DNA of 64,000 bases from Tabrizicola caldifontis. Its GTDB lineage: Bacteria; Pseudomonadota; Alphaproteobacteria; Rhodobacterales; Rhodobacteraceae. Shown one piece after another: positions 38,147 to 46,694 of this stretch. Made by a program: the position numbers and the translations under genes. The stretch covers positions 62,001 to 126,000 of the forward strand of contig NZ_SIJH01000009.1 of assembly GCF_004762095.1 (NCBI RefSeq), read 5' to 3'. Position 1 is the stretch's first letter; every line of letters begins with the position of its first letter. A model generated the notes under the pieces. The model was not told the origin of the DNA, ran no database searches, and saw nothing but the letters and a program-made list of their open reading frames with translations.

Positions 38147-39625
38147 TCAGATCGACAGGCAGACGTATTTCAGCTCCATGTAGTCGTCGATCCCGTGCCG
38201 GCTGCCCTCGCGGCCGAGACCCGACTGCTTCACTCCGCCGAACGGCGCCATCTCGTTCGAGATCAGGCCGGTGTTGACGCCGACCATGCCGTACTCCAGC
38301 GCCTCCTGAACGCGGGTGATGCGGCCGATGTCGCGGGCGTAGAAATAGGAGGCCAGGCCGAAGATCGTGTTGTTGGCCATGGCGATGACCTCTTCCTCGG
38401 TCTCGAAGCGGAAGAGGGGCGCGAGCGGGCCAAAGGTTTCCTCCTGCGCGACCTTCATGTCGGGCTTCACTCCGGTGACGACCGTGGGTTCGAAGAAGGT
38501 TCCGCCCAGCTCGTGCCGGTGGCCGCCGGTGACGACCTTTCCGCCGCCGGCCAGCACGTCCTGGATATGCTCCTCGACCTTCTCGACCGCGGCCTCGTTG
38601 ATCAGCGGGCCGGTGGTGACGCCGGGCTTCAGCCCGTCGCCGATGGTCAGCTTCTTCACCGCCGCCGCCAGCTTTTCGGCGAAGGCATCATAGACGCCGG
38701 CCTGCACATAGATCCGGTTGGCGCAGACGCAGGTCTGGCCATTGTTGCGGAACTTGGAAATCATCGCCCCTTCCACCGCCGCGTCCAGGTCGGCGTCGTC
38801 GAAGACGATGAACGGCGCGTTGCCGCCCAGTTCCATGCTGCATTTCAGCACCTGCTGCGCCGCCTGCCGCAGCAGGATCCGCCCGACCTCGGTGGACCCG
38901 GTGAAGGTCAGCTTGCGCACCAGCGGATTCTCGCAGAACTCCTTGCCGATGTCCGAGGAATGGGTCGAGGTGATGACCGAGAACAGCCCCGCCGGTACGC
39001 CCGCGCGTTCGGCCAGCACGGCCAGCGCCAGCGCCGACAGCGGCGTTTCGGCCGCCGGGCGCGCGACGAAACCGCAGCCCGCCGCCAGCGCCGGGGCGAC
39101 CTTGCGCGCGATCATCGCGTTGGGGAAGTTCCAGGGCGTGATCGAGGCCGCGACGCCGATCGGCTGCTTCAGCACATGGATGCGCTTGTCGCGCTGATGG
39201 CCGGGGATGATGTCGCCATAGGTGCGCTTGGCTTCCTCGCCGTAGAATTCGATGTAGCTGGCGCCATAGGCGATCTCGCCCTTGGCCTCGGCAAGCGGCT
39301 TGCCCATCTCGGCGGTCAGGATGGTGGCCAGGTCGTCCTGGTTGGCCATGCACAGGTCGAACCAGCGCCGCAGGATCTGGGCGCGTTCCTTGGCGGTGCG
39401 GCCAGCCCATTCGCGATGCGCGGCATGGGCGGCCTTGATCGCGCGGGCGGTTTCCGCCCGGCCAAGGTTCGGCAGCTGGCAGATCACGTCGCCGCGCGCG
39501 GGGTTGGTGACGGGGAAGGTCGTGCCGTCGTCGGCGGCGATCCATTCGCCGGCGACATAGGCCTTGGTCGCCAGAAGCGACGGATCCTTCAGAAGCGATG
39601 CAAGATCGGTGACGGAATCGAGCAT
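38147..39625 (-). CDS. gabD: NAD(P)-dependent succinate-semialdehyde dehydrogenase
   Basis: The 492-residue ALDH oxidises succinate semialdehyde to succinate (the GABA shunt end step). Family features are [20 protein letters not shown], general base Glu265 in SMELGGNAP, and nucleophile Cys299 in [11 protein letters not shown] point of interest is the cofactor-binding loop [12 protein letters not shown]: ALDHs nearly always have Lys where Arg189 stands here. A strong AAGGAGG ribosome binding site precedes the ATG. The upstream gap carries a dyad (39702-39722), and a terminator follows, so it is a single-gene unit. Other semialdehyde substrates are possible. Confidence 0.9.
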   Translation of the reverse strand: MLDSVTDLASLLKDPSLLATKAYVAGEWIAADDGTTFPVTNPARGDVICQLPNLGRAETARAIKAAHAAHREWAGRTAKERAQILRRWFDLCMANQDDLATILTAEMGKPLAEAKGEIAYGASYIEFYGEEAKRTYGDIIPGHQRDKRIHVLKQPIGVAASITPWNFPNAMIARKVAPALAAGCGFVARPAAETPLSALALAVLAERAGVPAGLFSVITSTHSSDIGKEFCENPLVRKLTFTGSTEVGRILLRQAAQQVLKCSMELGGNAPFIVFDDADLDAAVEGAMISKFRNNGQTCVCANRIYVQAGVYDAFAEKLAAAVKKLTIGDGLKPGVTTGPLINEAAVEKVEEHIQDVLAGGGKVVTGGHRHELGGTFFEPTVVTGVKPDMKVAQEETFGPLAPLFRFETEEEVIAMANNTIFGLASYFYARDIGRITRVQEALEYGMVGVNTGLISNEMAPFGGVKQSGLGREGSRHGIDDYMELKYVCLSI

Positions 39626-39687
39626 GGGTGGGCCCTCCTTATGCTTTGGGCGACAGGTGCCACGCGGGGCCGGGTATGTCCAGTTCC

Positions 39688-39722
39688 AAGCCTGCCTTGT
39701 GCCAGGATTTGATCAAACCTGG
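39688..39722 (-). promoter_or_regulatory. Candidate regulatory region upstream of gabD
   Basis: A dyad CCAGG-A-TTTGATCAAA-CCTGG (39702-39722) lies about 80-100 nt upstream of gabD. Partly overlapping it, the minus strand reads TGGCACAAGGCAGGCTT (39688-39704), with GG and GC ten bases apart as in -24/-12 sigma-54 promoters, but the TTGC element is only half matched. Confidence 0.3.
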
Positions 39723-39815
39723 CCGCGTCTGGACCGAAGCGCCAGCATTTTCGAAATCTCCGGCCCGTAGCCTTTGAAAGCTCCGATGTGATTTCCTCGA
39801 TGAACTCGCCCGCGC

Positions 39816-40145
39816 TCAGCCGTTCGCGTGCATCCGCTCGATATAGGCGCGCATCTCTTCGGCCTCATGGCGCGCCTCGCGCAGACCCTCCATCGCGGCC
39901 TTCAGCTCGGCCTCTGTCTGGTTGATCTGGTTCATGAGCTCGGCCTCGCGCTGTTCCAGATAGGCCAGCGCCTGGTCGCGCAATTCCTCGGCCTCGTGAA
40001 GGGATTGGGCGAGCCTGTCCATCTCGGCCATGTCGCCACCCTTGACCCGGGTGAAGCGGTGCAGAAGCCAGTGCGTGAACCAGCCCATCGCGAAGGCGAC
40101 AAGCAGGATGATGGCGGTGGCGATGACGAATTCCGTGCGGTTCAT
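39816..40145 (-). CDS. Small membrane-anchored coiled-coil protein
   Basis: This 109-residue protein has one N-terminal helix (about 7-29, AIILLVAFAMGWFTHWLLHR) and then a highly charged, heptad-like coiled coil from about 40 to 105, rich in Glu, Ala and Leu. Its start overlaps the stop of the OmpA-family gene (ATGA-type, 40142-40145), so it is translationally coupled to that protein. No function is known. The arrangement suggests an inner-membrane partner or scaffold for the OmpA-family protein. Confidence 0.8.
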   Translation of the reverse strand: MNRTEFVIATAIILLVAFAMGWFTHWLLHRFTRVKGGDMAEMDRLAQSLHEAEELRDQALAYLEQREAELMNQINQTEAELKAAMEGLREARHEAEEMRAYIERMHANG

Positions 40146-42244
40146 TGGTCTTCCCCGGCCTTCAGGTCGGCAGGCCGCGGCAAGGGTCGTATCGTCTTTT
40201 CCGCCGGAGCGACAGAGGGGCTGGTGTCATTCGAGAAATCCGGTCCTTCGCCGCCGGTCGCCGGTGCTGCGCCAGGCCCCGCCGTACCGGCCGGGGGCAA
40301 CGCCGCGCCATCGGCGCCAACTGCGGTGCCTTCGGCCGGAGCTACACCCGCATCCTGCACCATGGCGGCATGGTCGCCCTTCAGCACGAATTCGATCCGC
40401 CGGTTGGCTTCTCGCCCCTCTTCGGTGGCATTGTCGGCGATCGGGGTCGATTCGCCATACCCGACTGCCGTCATGCCCGAGATGTCCACCCGCCGGCCCT
40501 GAAGGGCCATCAGAACCGCCTCGGCCCGGGCCTGGCTGAGCGCCTTGTTCCCGCCTTCGGACCCCTGGCTGTCGGTATGACCTGCAATCTCCATCTGCAT
40601 GGGCGGGCAGGCGGTCAGGATGGCGGCCAGTTCGTCCAGCACGGGTCGGGCACCGGCAGCCAGTTCGGCCGAGGCCGGAGTGAAGGTGATCTTCGTCCGC
40701 GCGATCACGGCATTCACGTCCGCCGCGCATTCTTCCGGCGTGGGAAGCGAGGCGACGGGATCCAGCGCCTTGTCGTAGCGGACATTCACCCTGAAGGTCT
40801 GGCCCTGGCCCAGCTTGCCCGACAGGATCTGGGTGATGCGGCCCCGCGTCTCCTGCGAGCCGGTGACGCCGGTCACTTCCACCGTGTCGGCCCGCACCAG
40901 AAGCGAGCCGTATTCGACCTCGGCCAGAGCCTCGAGGCCGGCCAGCACCCGAAGCGGCCAGCCATCGGGCAGGGTTTCGTCCACGCGGGTGGCGGTGCGC
41001 ACCTCGGCACCCTCGAAAGCGGCGCGGGCAAAGGCATCGACCGCCTGGCGCTGCAATTCGTCGGTCAGTCTTCCGCGCAGGTCCAGCTTGCCGGCCTCGG
41101 TCAGGACAGCAGTGAATTCGGCTGGTCCCTGGGTCGAGCTTTCCGCCTTTTCCAGTGTCGAGGTCAGCGAAAAGGCATCGGGCAGGCTGGTTTCCAGTTC
41201 GCCCACGACCTTGTCGAAGGTGGCCTGCGGCACGTCACTGCCGGCCAGAAGCGTCACGTCGGCATCGGAAAAGGTGATCGATCCCGATCCCAGTTCCTTG
41301 ACCGCACGAATTGCCAGCACCACGGCTTCGGCCCAGCGCGGGGTCGGCGTGCCAAGGCCGATCCTGCAGTTCGGCGTGCCCGTGACGCCGGCGGCGGTGG
41401 CAGCGGCAAGGATCTGGCGCTGGGCCCGCTCGGTATCGGCCGAGCAGCTGTCGAAGCGTGCACCCTCGGTATCGACAACGAAGCGCAAGGTGAAGGGCGT
41501 GATCACCGGACGGGGGGCCGATATGTCCAGAACCAGCCGCACGTCCTGCGGCGCGAGCGCCCGCAGTTCGTTTTCAAGTCGCCGCTTTTCGGCGGCACTG
41601 TCGGAAATTGCCGTGACCTCGACCCGGTCGGCCATGACCGAGACCTTCGACCGCGGCAGACGCTTCAGCGCCTCCAGCCCGAATGCCAGTGCCGTCCCCC
41701 AGGTCTCGGGCGCCGGGTAATCGGCCAGTTCCAGCATGTTGGTCGGCTCGATTCCCGGTGTGAGCTGCCCCGCCGCTTCGGCAAGCTCGGCTTCGGAAAG
41801 GCTGTTTTCGCCGGGGTTTTCGGGCATCAGGCCGAACAGCTGGATTCCGTCTTCGGTCCGCAACATCTGAACGGAAAAATCCGGTGCCTTGATCGCGGCT
41901 GTCGGTGCGACCTCCAGCCCGTCGCGGATGCGCGAATTGTCCACCAGGGTGCCGACCATGTTCACGGCGCGGAAGCGGGCCGCCTCGTTCGGGGCGGTGC
42001 CGGTCAGGTGGACCTGGAGCCCGTCTGTGGTGACCGTGATCCAGTCGAGTTTCTGTTCTGCCAGCCGGGCGCTCACTACCTTTGCGGTACGTGTCTCGAT
42101 CACCAGGGCGGTTGCATAGGCGACGCCGACCATGACGGTCGCTGCCAGAAGGAAGGCAAGCAGTGCAAGCGTGGTTGCGGAAAACTGGCGAAGAAACTGG
42201 GGCAAGGCGGGTTCCGGTCGACTCGGGGCAGGGCATTCGCCCAA
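40142..42244 (-). CDS. OmpA-family protein with N-terminal membrane anchor and BON-like region
   Basis: The protein has up to 700 residues. A hydrophobic helix (about 24-48) near the N-terminus looks like an uncleaved anchor. A BON-like region (about 50-170) follows, then a repetitive alpha/beta region, and an OmpA C-terminal peptidoglycan-binding domain (about 508-622) with the core MEIAGHTDSQGSEGGNKALS. The last 75 residues are Ala/Pro/Gly-rich. The start is uncertain: the frame opens with a TTG at 42244, and another TTG about 13 codons in would also serve. It is probably inner-membrane anchored and wall-binding, coupled to the small coiled-coil gene. Confidence 0.85.
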   Translation of the reverse strand: MGECPAPSRPEPALPQFLRQFSATTLALLAFLLAATVMVGVAYATALVIETRTAKVVSARLAEQKLDWITVTTDGLQVHLTGTAPNEAARFRAVNMVGTLVDNSRIRDGLEVAPTAAIKAPDFSVQMLRTEDGIQLFGLMPENPGENSLSEAELAEAAGQLTPGIEPTNMLELADYPAPETWGTALAFGLEALKRLPRSKVSVMADRVEVTAISDSAAEKRRLENELRALAPQDVRLVLDISAPRPVITPFTLRFVVDTEGARFDSCSADTERAQRQILAAATAAGVTGTPNCRIGLGTPTPRWAEAVVLAIRAVKELGSGSITFSDADVTLLAGSDVPQATFDKVVGELETSLPDAFSLTSTLEKAESSTQGPAEFTAVLTEAGKLDLRGRLTDELQRQAVDAFARAAFEGAEVRTATRVDETLPDGWPLRVLAGLEALAEVEYGSLLVRADTVEVTGVTGSQETRGRITQILSGKLGQGQTFRVNVRYDKALDPVASLPTPEECAADVNAVIARTKITFTPASAELAAGARPVLDELAAILTACPPMQMEIAGHTDSQGSEGGNKALSQARAEAVLMALQGRRVDISGMTAVGYGESTPIADNATEEGREANRRIEFVLKGDHAAMVQDAGVAPAEGTAVGADGAALPPAGTAGPGAAPATGGEGPDFSNDTSPSVAPAEKTIRPLPRPADLKAGEDQ

Positions 42245-42272
42245 GGGTTCCTAGGCCTTCGCCGCCCGGGGT

Positions 42273-43247
42273 TCAACCAAGCCAGGCCGCGGCGGCAAGA
42301 AACGGCACAGGGATCAGGCCCGCGTCCCGGTTCGAACGGAAGACTGCAAGGCACGAGGCCGGGTCGTCCAGGTCGAGCGTCCGCATCTGCCACTGGAGGT
42401 GCCACCCCATCGCCCAGACACCCCCCAGCGCCACGACCAGCGCCAGCACCCGGCCCTGATCCACATGGGCCAGGATGACGGCGGCGGCGAACAGCAGCAG
42501 GGTCAGAACAAGGAAGGCGCGAAGCCAGAGGCGGCTGCGGTCGCCGAACAGCCGTGCGGTCGACTTAACCCCGATCAGTGCGTCGTCCTCGCGGTCCTGG
42601 TGGGCGTAGATCGTGTCGTAATACAATGTCCAGGCAATCCCGGCGGCATAAAGCAGCATGGCAGCCGGCGGCACGGTTCCCGCATGGGCAGCCCAGGCCA
42701 GCAGCGCGCCCCAGTTGAACGCTAGCCCCAGAAAGACCTGCGGCCACCAGGTGAAGCGCTTGGCGAAGGGATAGATCGCCACCAGCGCCAGGCTCGCCAC
42801 CCCCAGCCCCACGGCCAGCCAGTTGTAGGTGAACAGGATCACCGCAGCCAGTGCCGCCTGCACCACCATCCAGATCAGAGCTGCCCGCACCGTGACCTGG
42901 CCCGAGGGGATCGGTCGGCTGCGCGTGCGCGTCACTGCGGCGTCGAACTCGCGGTCGGTGATGTCGTTCCAGGTGCAGCCCGCACCGCGCATCAGGAAGG
43001 CCCCCACCGCGCAGGAGACGACCAGCCAGAGATCCCAGGCCCTGAAGCCCGAGACACCCCCGGCCAGAGCGATGGCCCAGAGGCAGGGAATCAGCAGAAG
43101 CCAGGTGCCCACTGGCCGGTCGGCGCGGGAAAGGCGCAGGTAGGGCCGGGTCGCTGTCGGGGCCAGACGGTCCACCCAGTTGTCCTTCGGCGCGTCTGCC
43201 ACCCGCCCGGCGGGTTCGGCCTCTGGCATTTGCGGCGGAGGGGTCAT
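42273..43247 (-). CDS. ubiA: 4-Hydroxybenzoate polyprenyltransferase
   Basis: UbiA prenylates 4-hydroxybenzoate in ubiquinone synthesis. The 324-residue membrane protein has the two Asp-rich motifs: NDITDREFDAAVTRTRSRPI near residue 125, and the second YAHQDREDDALIGVKSTARL near 240. Seven to nine helices are visible. The start is set at 43247 because earlier in-frame starts would overlap the divergent rsmE gene; the N-terminal 35 residues are Pro-rich and soluble. Confidence 0.93.
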   Translation of the reverse strand: MTPPPQMPEAEPAGRVADAPKDNWVDRLAPTATRPYLRLSRADRPVGTWLLLIPCLWAIALAGGVSGFRAWDLWLVVSCAVGAFLMRGAGCTWNDITDREFDAAVTRTRSRPIPSGQVTVRAALIWMVVQAALAAVILFTYNWLAVGLGVASLALVAIYPFAKRFTWWPQVFLGLAFNWGALLAWAAHAGTVPPAAMLLYAAGIAWTLYYDTIYAHQDREDDALIGVKSTARLFGDRSRLWLRAFLVLTLLLFAAAVILAHVDQGRVLALVVALGGVWAMGWHLQWQMRTLDLDDPASCLAVFRSNRDAGLIPVPFLAAAAWLG

Positions 43248-43259
43248 AGGTTCGCGCTC

Positions 43260-43976
43260 ATGTCGGATGTCAGGCTTCATGTAGACCAGCCGCTGGGACC
43301 GGGGCAAGCCGTGGCCCTCAGCCCGGACCAGGCGCATTACCTGGTGGGCGTGATGCGGCTGGGTAAGGGCGCGCCGGTCGTGCTGTTCAACGGGCGCGAC
43401 GGCGAATGGCGCGCGGTGCTGACCGCGGCAGGGAAACGGGGGGCAACTGCCACCTGCGAGGCCATGACCCGCCCCCTGGTGCTGCCGCCCGACCTGTGGC
43501 TTCTGTTCGCGCCGATCAAGAAGGCGCGGACCGATTTCATCGTGGAAAAGGCCGTTGAACTAGGTGTGCGTCGCATCCTGCCGGTGCAGACCCGGCACAC
43601 CAATTCCGAACGTGTCCGGCAGGACCGCCTGCAGGCCCATGCCGTCGAGGCGGCAGAACAATGCGGCGCGACCTATGTGCCCGAGGTGGCGGATCTGACC
43701 ACCCTTGACCGGGTGCTGGCCGCGTGGCCGGAAGGACGCCGGCTTTACTGGTGTGACGAGACGGCGGCAGGCCGTCCTGTGCTACTTGCACCGGCGGAAG
43801 GCCCCGCCGCTATCCTGATCGGGCCGGAAGGGGGATTTTCTGGCGACGAGGCAGCGAAGCTGCGCGCGCGACCGGACGTGGTGCCCCTGTCGCTTGGCCC
43901 GCGCATCCTGCGTGCCGATACCGCTGCCGTGGCCGCCATCACCCTGTGGCAGGCAGCCTGCGGAGACTGGCGGTGA
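43260..43976 (+). CDS. rsmE: 16S rRNA (uracil(1498)-N(3))-methyltransferase
   Basis: A 238-residue SPOUT methyltransferase acting on U1498 of 16S rRNA. Typical blocks are LLFAPIKKARTDFIVEKAVE, LGVRRILPVQTRHTNSERVR, and the SAM knot ILIGPEGGFSGDEAAKLRAR with SLGPRILRADTAAVAAITLW. The start at 43260 is 12 nt from divergent ubiA. Its stop overlaps the next gene's GTG (GTGA). Confidence 0.95.
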   Translation: MSDVRLHVDQPLGPGQAVALSPDQAHYLVGVMRLGKGAPVVLFNGRDGEWRAVLTAAGKRGATATCEAMTRPLVLPPDLWLLFAPIKKARTDFIVEKAVELGVRRILPVQTRHTNSERVRQDRLQAHAVEAAEQCGATYVPEVADLTTLDRVLAAWPEGRRLYWCDETAAGRPVLLAPAEGPAAILIGPEGGFSGDEAAKLRARPDVVPLSLGPRILRADTAAVAAITLWQAACGDWR

Positions 43977-44548
43977 GCTTCATCCGCCCCGAACTGCGTT
44001 TGGCGCTGGGACGGTGGCGCGAGGTGATCGCCGCCGGGGCGGTGGTCCTGCTTGGCGGCTGGATCGCCGCGCAGGGTGGCTTCTTCCTGTTGCCGATCGG
44101 CGGCGCGATCCTGCTTTTCGGCCTGGGCTGGGCGCTTTACGCTTTTCGCCGCCTGCGCTTTCGGCAATGGGGCGAGGCACCGGGCATCGTGCGCGTGACC
44201 GAGGCGCAGATCGCCTACATGGGGCCGCGCGTCGGCGGCTTTGTCGGCCTTCCCGACCTGGCCGAACTGCGGCTGCTGACCCTGCGCGGCCGCCGGGTCT
44301 GGAGGCTGCGGCAGGGGGATGGACAGACGCTTTTCATCCCCGTCGAGGCCGAGGGCGCCGAGGCGCTGTTCGATGCTTTCGCGGCCCTGCCCGGCATGGA
44401 TACGGCGGCCCTTGTGGCGGCCCTGGGGACCACGGCGGCATCGGACGGCAGGAACCTGGCGCTGGATGGTGCCGACCGGCTGATCTGGGCGCGCAGGGGC
44501 AGCGGTGTCGTGGTCCACGAGGCAGGCAGGGGATCTTACCCCTCTTGA
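43973..44548 (+). CDS. Membrane protein of unknown function
   Basis: A 191-residue protein with two adjacent N-terminal helices (about 20-65, including GGWIAAQGGFFLLPIGGAIL) and a soluble C-terminal domain resembling a small PH-like or beta-rich domain (GIVRVTEAQIAYMGPRVGGF). I do not recognise an experimentally characterised family. The GTG at 43973 overlaps the rsmE stop, so it is translationally coupled. It lies upstream of gshA and may be cotranscribed with it (78 nt gap). Confidence 0.72.
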   Translation: MSFIRPELRLALGRWREVIAAGAVVLLGGWIAAQGGFFLLPIGGAILLFGLGWALYAFRRLRFRQWGEAPGIVRVTEAQIAYMGPRVGGFVGLPDLAELRLLTLRGRRVWRLRQGDGQTLFIPVEAEGAEALFDAFAALPGMDTAALVAALGTTAASDGRNLALDGADRLIWARRGSGVVVHEAGRGSYPS

Positions 44549-44626
44549 CTTGGCCCTCTGCCCTTGACACCTCTTGGCGCCCGGCACCTTGTGCCGGAGA
44601 AGACCCGCCAGCCCGGAGCTTGCACC

Positions 44627-45973
44627 ATGTCCATTCCCCAGTCCGGCGGCGGACCCATCGAAAGCTTCGACCAGCTTGCCGCCTACATGGAGGCCGGCTG
44701 CAAGCCGAAGGACCAGTGGCGCATCGGCGCCGAGCATGAGAAGTTCGGCTGGCTTACCGATACCCGCGCGCCACTTCCCTATGCCGGGCCGCGCTCGATT
44801 TCGGCGATCTTCGATGGTCTCGTTGCCCGCTATGGCTGGCAGCCGGTACGCGAGGGCGAAAACGTCATCGGCCTGGCCCGGAATGGCGCCAACATCAGCC
44901 TCGAACCCGGCGGACAGTTCGAACTTTCGGGGGCACCCTTAGCCTCGACCATCGAGGTTGCCGCTGAATTGCAGACCCATCTGGACGAGGTCCGCTCGAT
45001 CGCCGAGCCGATGGGCGTGCGCTTCATGGGGATCGGTGCACCGCCCGAGTGGACGCATGATCAGATGCCGGTGATGCCCAAGGGGCGTTACCGGCTGATG
45101 ACCGACTACATGGGCCGGGTCGGCACCCATGGCACGCAGATGATGTATCGCACGGCAACCGTGCAGGTGAATCTGGACTATGCCTCCGAAGCGGACATGG
45201 TGCAGAAACTGCGGGTGGCGCTGGCGCTGCAACCGGTGGCGACGGCGCTGTTCGCTTCCTCTCCCTTCTTCGAGGGCCGGCCCAACGGTCACCGCAGCTG
45301 GCGCAGCCGCATCTGGCGGGGGCTGGATGACAGCCGGACGGGGATGCTGCCCTTCGCCTTCGAAGAAGGCATGGGCTTTCAGCGCTATGTGGACTGGGTG
45401 CTGGATGTGCCGATGTATTTCGTCTATCGCGACGGGAAATACATCGACGCGCTGGGCCAGTCGTTCCGCGATTTCCTGAAGGGCGAATTGCCCGCGCTGC
45501 CGGGGGAAAGACCCACACTTTCCGATTGGGCCGATCACATGACCACGGTCTTCCCCGAAGCCCGGGTCAAGAAGTATATCGAGATGCGCGGGGCCGATTG
45601 CGGGGATCAGGCGCACATCGTGGCCTTGCCTGCCTTCTGGGTCGGGCTGATGTATGACCAGACCGCGCTAGATGCCGCCTGGGATCTGGTGAAGAGCTTC
45701 GATGCCCAGACGCGCGAGGGGCTGCGGGTCGCTGCCTCGGAGCGGGCTCTGGCGGGCGAGGCCGGTGGCGTCAAACTGATGGACTTGGCCAGCGCCGCCC
45801 TGGGGCTTAGCCATGCGGGCCTTGCGGCCCGCGGGCTGGGTGAAGAGGCGCAGCTTGCACCGCTGGTCGAAAGCCTGAAGACAGGAAAGGTGCAGGCCGA
45901 CCGCTGGCTGGAGCTATACGAGGGCGAGTGGGGCCACAGCCTTGTGCCGCTTTACGAGGCAGCCTCGCTTTAG
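44627..45973 (+). CDS. gshA: Glutamate-cysteine ligase (plant/alphaproteobacterial type)
   Basis: The first step of glutathione synthesis. The 448-residue protein matches the plant-like GCS family: IGAEHEKFGWLTD near the N-terminus, ISLEPGGQFELSG, TATVQVNLDYASEADM, and YIEMRGADCGDQ near residue 325. It lacks the E. coli GshA layout. The ATG at 44627 has a CCGGAG site; the in-frame start at 44564 is rejected since its extra residues read through a CGGCAC/GTGCCG hairpin (44582-44596). The resulting glutathione would serve enzymes such as YghU. Confidence 0.93.
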   Translation: MSIPQSGGGPIESFDQLAAYMEAGCKPKDQWRIGAEHEKFGWLTDTRAPLPYAGPRSISAIFDGLVARYGWQPVREGENVIGLARNGANISLEPGGQFELSGAPLASTIEVAAELQTHLDEVRSIAEPMGVRFMGIGAPPEWTHDQMPVMPKGRYRLMTDYMGRVGTHGTQMMYRTATVQVNLDYASEADMVQKLRVALALQPVATALFASSPFFEGRPNGHRSWRSRIWRGLDDSRTGMLPFAFEEGMGFQRYVDWVLDVPMYFVYRDGKYIDALGQSFRDFLKGELPALPGERPTLSDWADHMTTVFPEARVKKYIEMRGADCGDQAHIVALPAFWVGLMYDQTALDAAWDLVKSFDAQTREGLRVAASERALAGEAGGVKLMDLASAALGLSHAGLAARGLGEEAQLAPLVESLKTGKVQADRWLELYEGEWGHSLVPLYEAASL

Positions 45974-46064
45974 CCTGGGGGCGCCAGGGGGCACTTATCC
46001 CTTCCTTGCGGTCGGTCTTCGCCGGACGCTCGCGGGCGGCCGCACGAAAGCGAAGAGCCGCGGG

Positions 46065-46691
46065 TCAGGCCCCGGTGTCGGCAGCTTTCTTCCGGCCGAT
46101 CTTCGGTTCTGTGCCGGCCTTGATCCGCTTCAGGTTCTCTGCATGGCGCAAATAGACCAGGACGGTCAGGAAGAAGACAAGGATCAGCATCCGCCCTTCG
46201 TTGAACCAGAACAGCCATAGCGAGGCACTGGCGGCCGAGACCAGCGCGCCGATCGATGAGATGCGCGTGACCAGCGCTGCCACCAGCCAGGTGCCGCAGA
46301 CGGCAAGGCCCACAGGCCAGGCGAGTGCCAGAAGGATGCCCAGGAAGGTTGCCACTCCCTTGCCGCCCCGGAAGCCCAGCCAGACTGGAAACAGGTGGCC
46401 CAGAAAGGCCGCAAGGCCCGCCAGCTGCGCCGCATCCTCGCCAAGGGCGGCGCGTGCGATCACGACGGCGATCCCGCCCTTGGCCGCATCCAGCACCAGC
46501 GTCGCCAGCGCAGCGCCCTTGTGCCCCGTGCGCAGCACGTTGGTCGCGCCGATGTTTCCCGAACCGATCTTCCTCAGGTCTCCCAGACCCATTGCCCGCG
46601 TGATGACGATGCCGAACGGCACCGAGCCCAGCAGATAGGCAAGCAGCGCAGTCACAAGCAGAAGCGTGAGCGAGGTGGTGATGTCGGGCAT
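46065..46691 (-). CDS. plsY: Glycerol-3-phosphate acyltransferase PlsY
   Basis: PlsY transfers an acyl group from acyl-phosphate to glycerol-3-phosphate at the inner membrane, starting phospholipid synthesis. The 208-residue protein has five predicted helices and the family's three motifs: GSVPFGIVITRAMG, GSGNIGATNVLRT, and HLFPVWLGFRGGKGVAT. It is 3 nt downstream of the dihydroorotase-like gene and closes the pyrB cluster. It is convergent with gshA. Confidence 0.95.
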   Translation of the reverse strand: MPDITTSLTLLLVTALLAYLLGSVPFGIVITRAMGLGDLRKIGSGNIGATNVLRTGHKGAALATLVLDAAKGGIAVVIARAALGEDAAQLAGLAAFLGHLFPVWLGFRGGKGVATFLGILLALAWPVGLAVCGTWLVAALVTRISSIGALVSAASASLWLFWFNEGRMLILVFFLTVLVYLRHAENLKRIKAGTEPKIGRKKAADTGA

Positions 46692-46694
46692 GGA

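Noticed and set aside
44564-44587. TTGACA as a gshA promoter -35 box
   Set aside because: TTGACA is present at 44564-44569, but no acceptable -10 box lies 16-18 nt downstream, only a GC-rich hairpin.
45974-46064. Terminator between gshA and plsY
   Set aside because: Several short GC-rich complementary stretches exist, but none forms a convincing stem followed by T residues on either strand.
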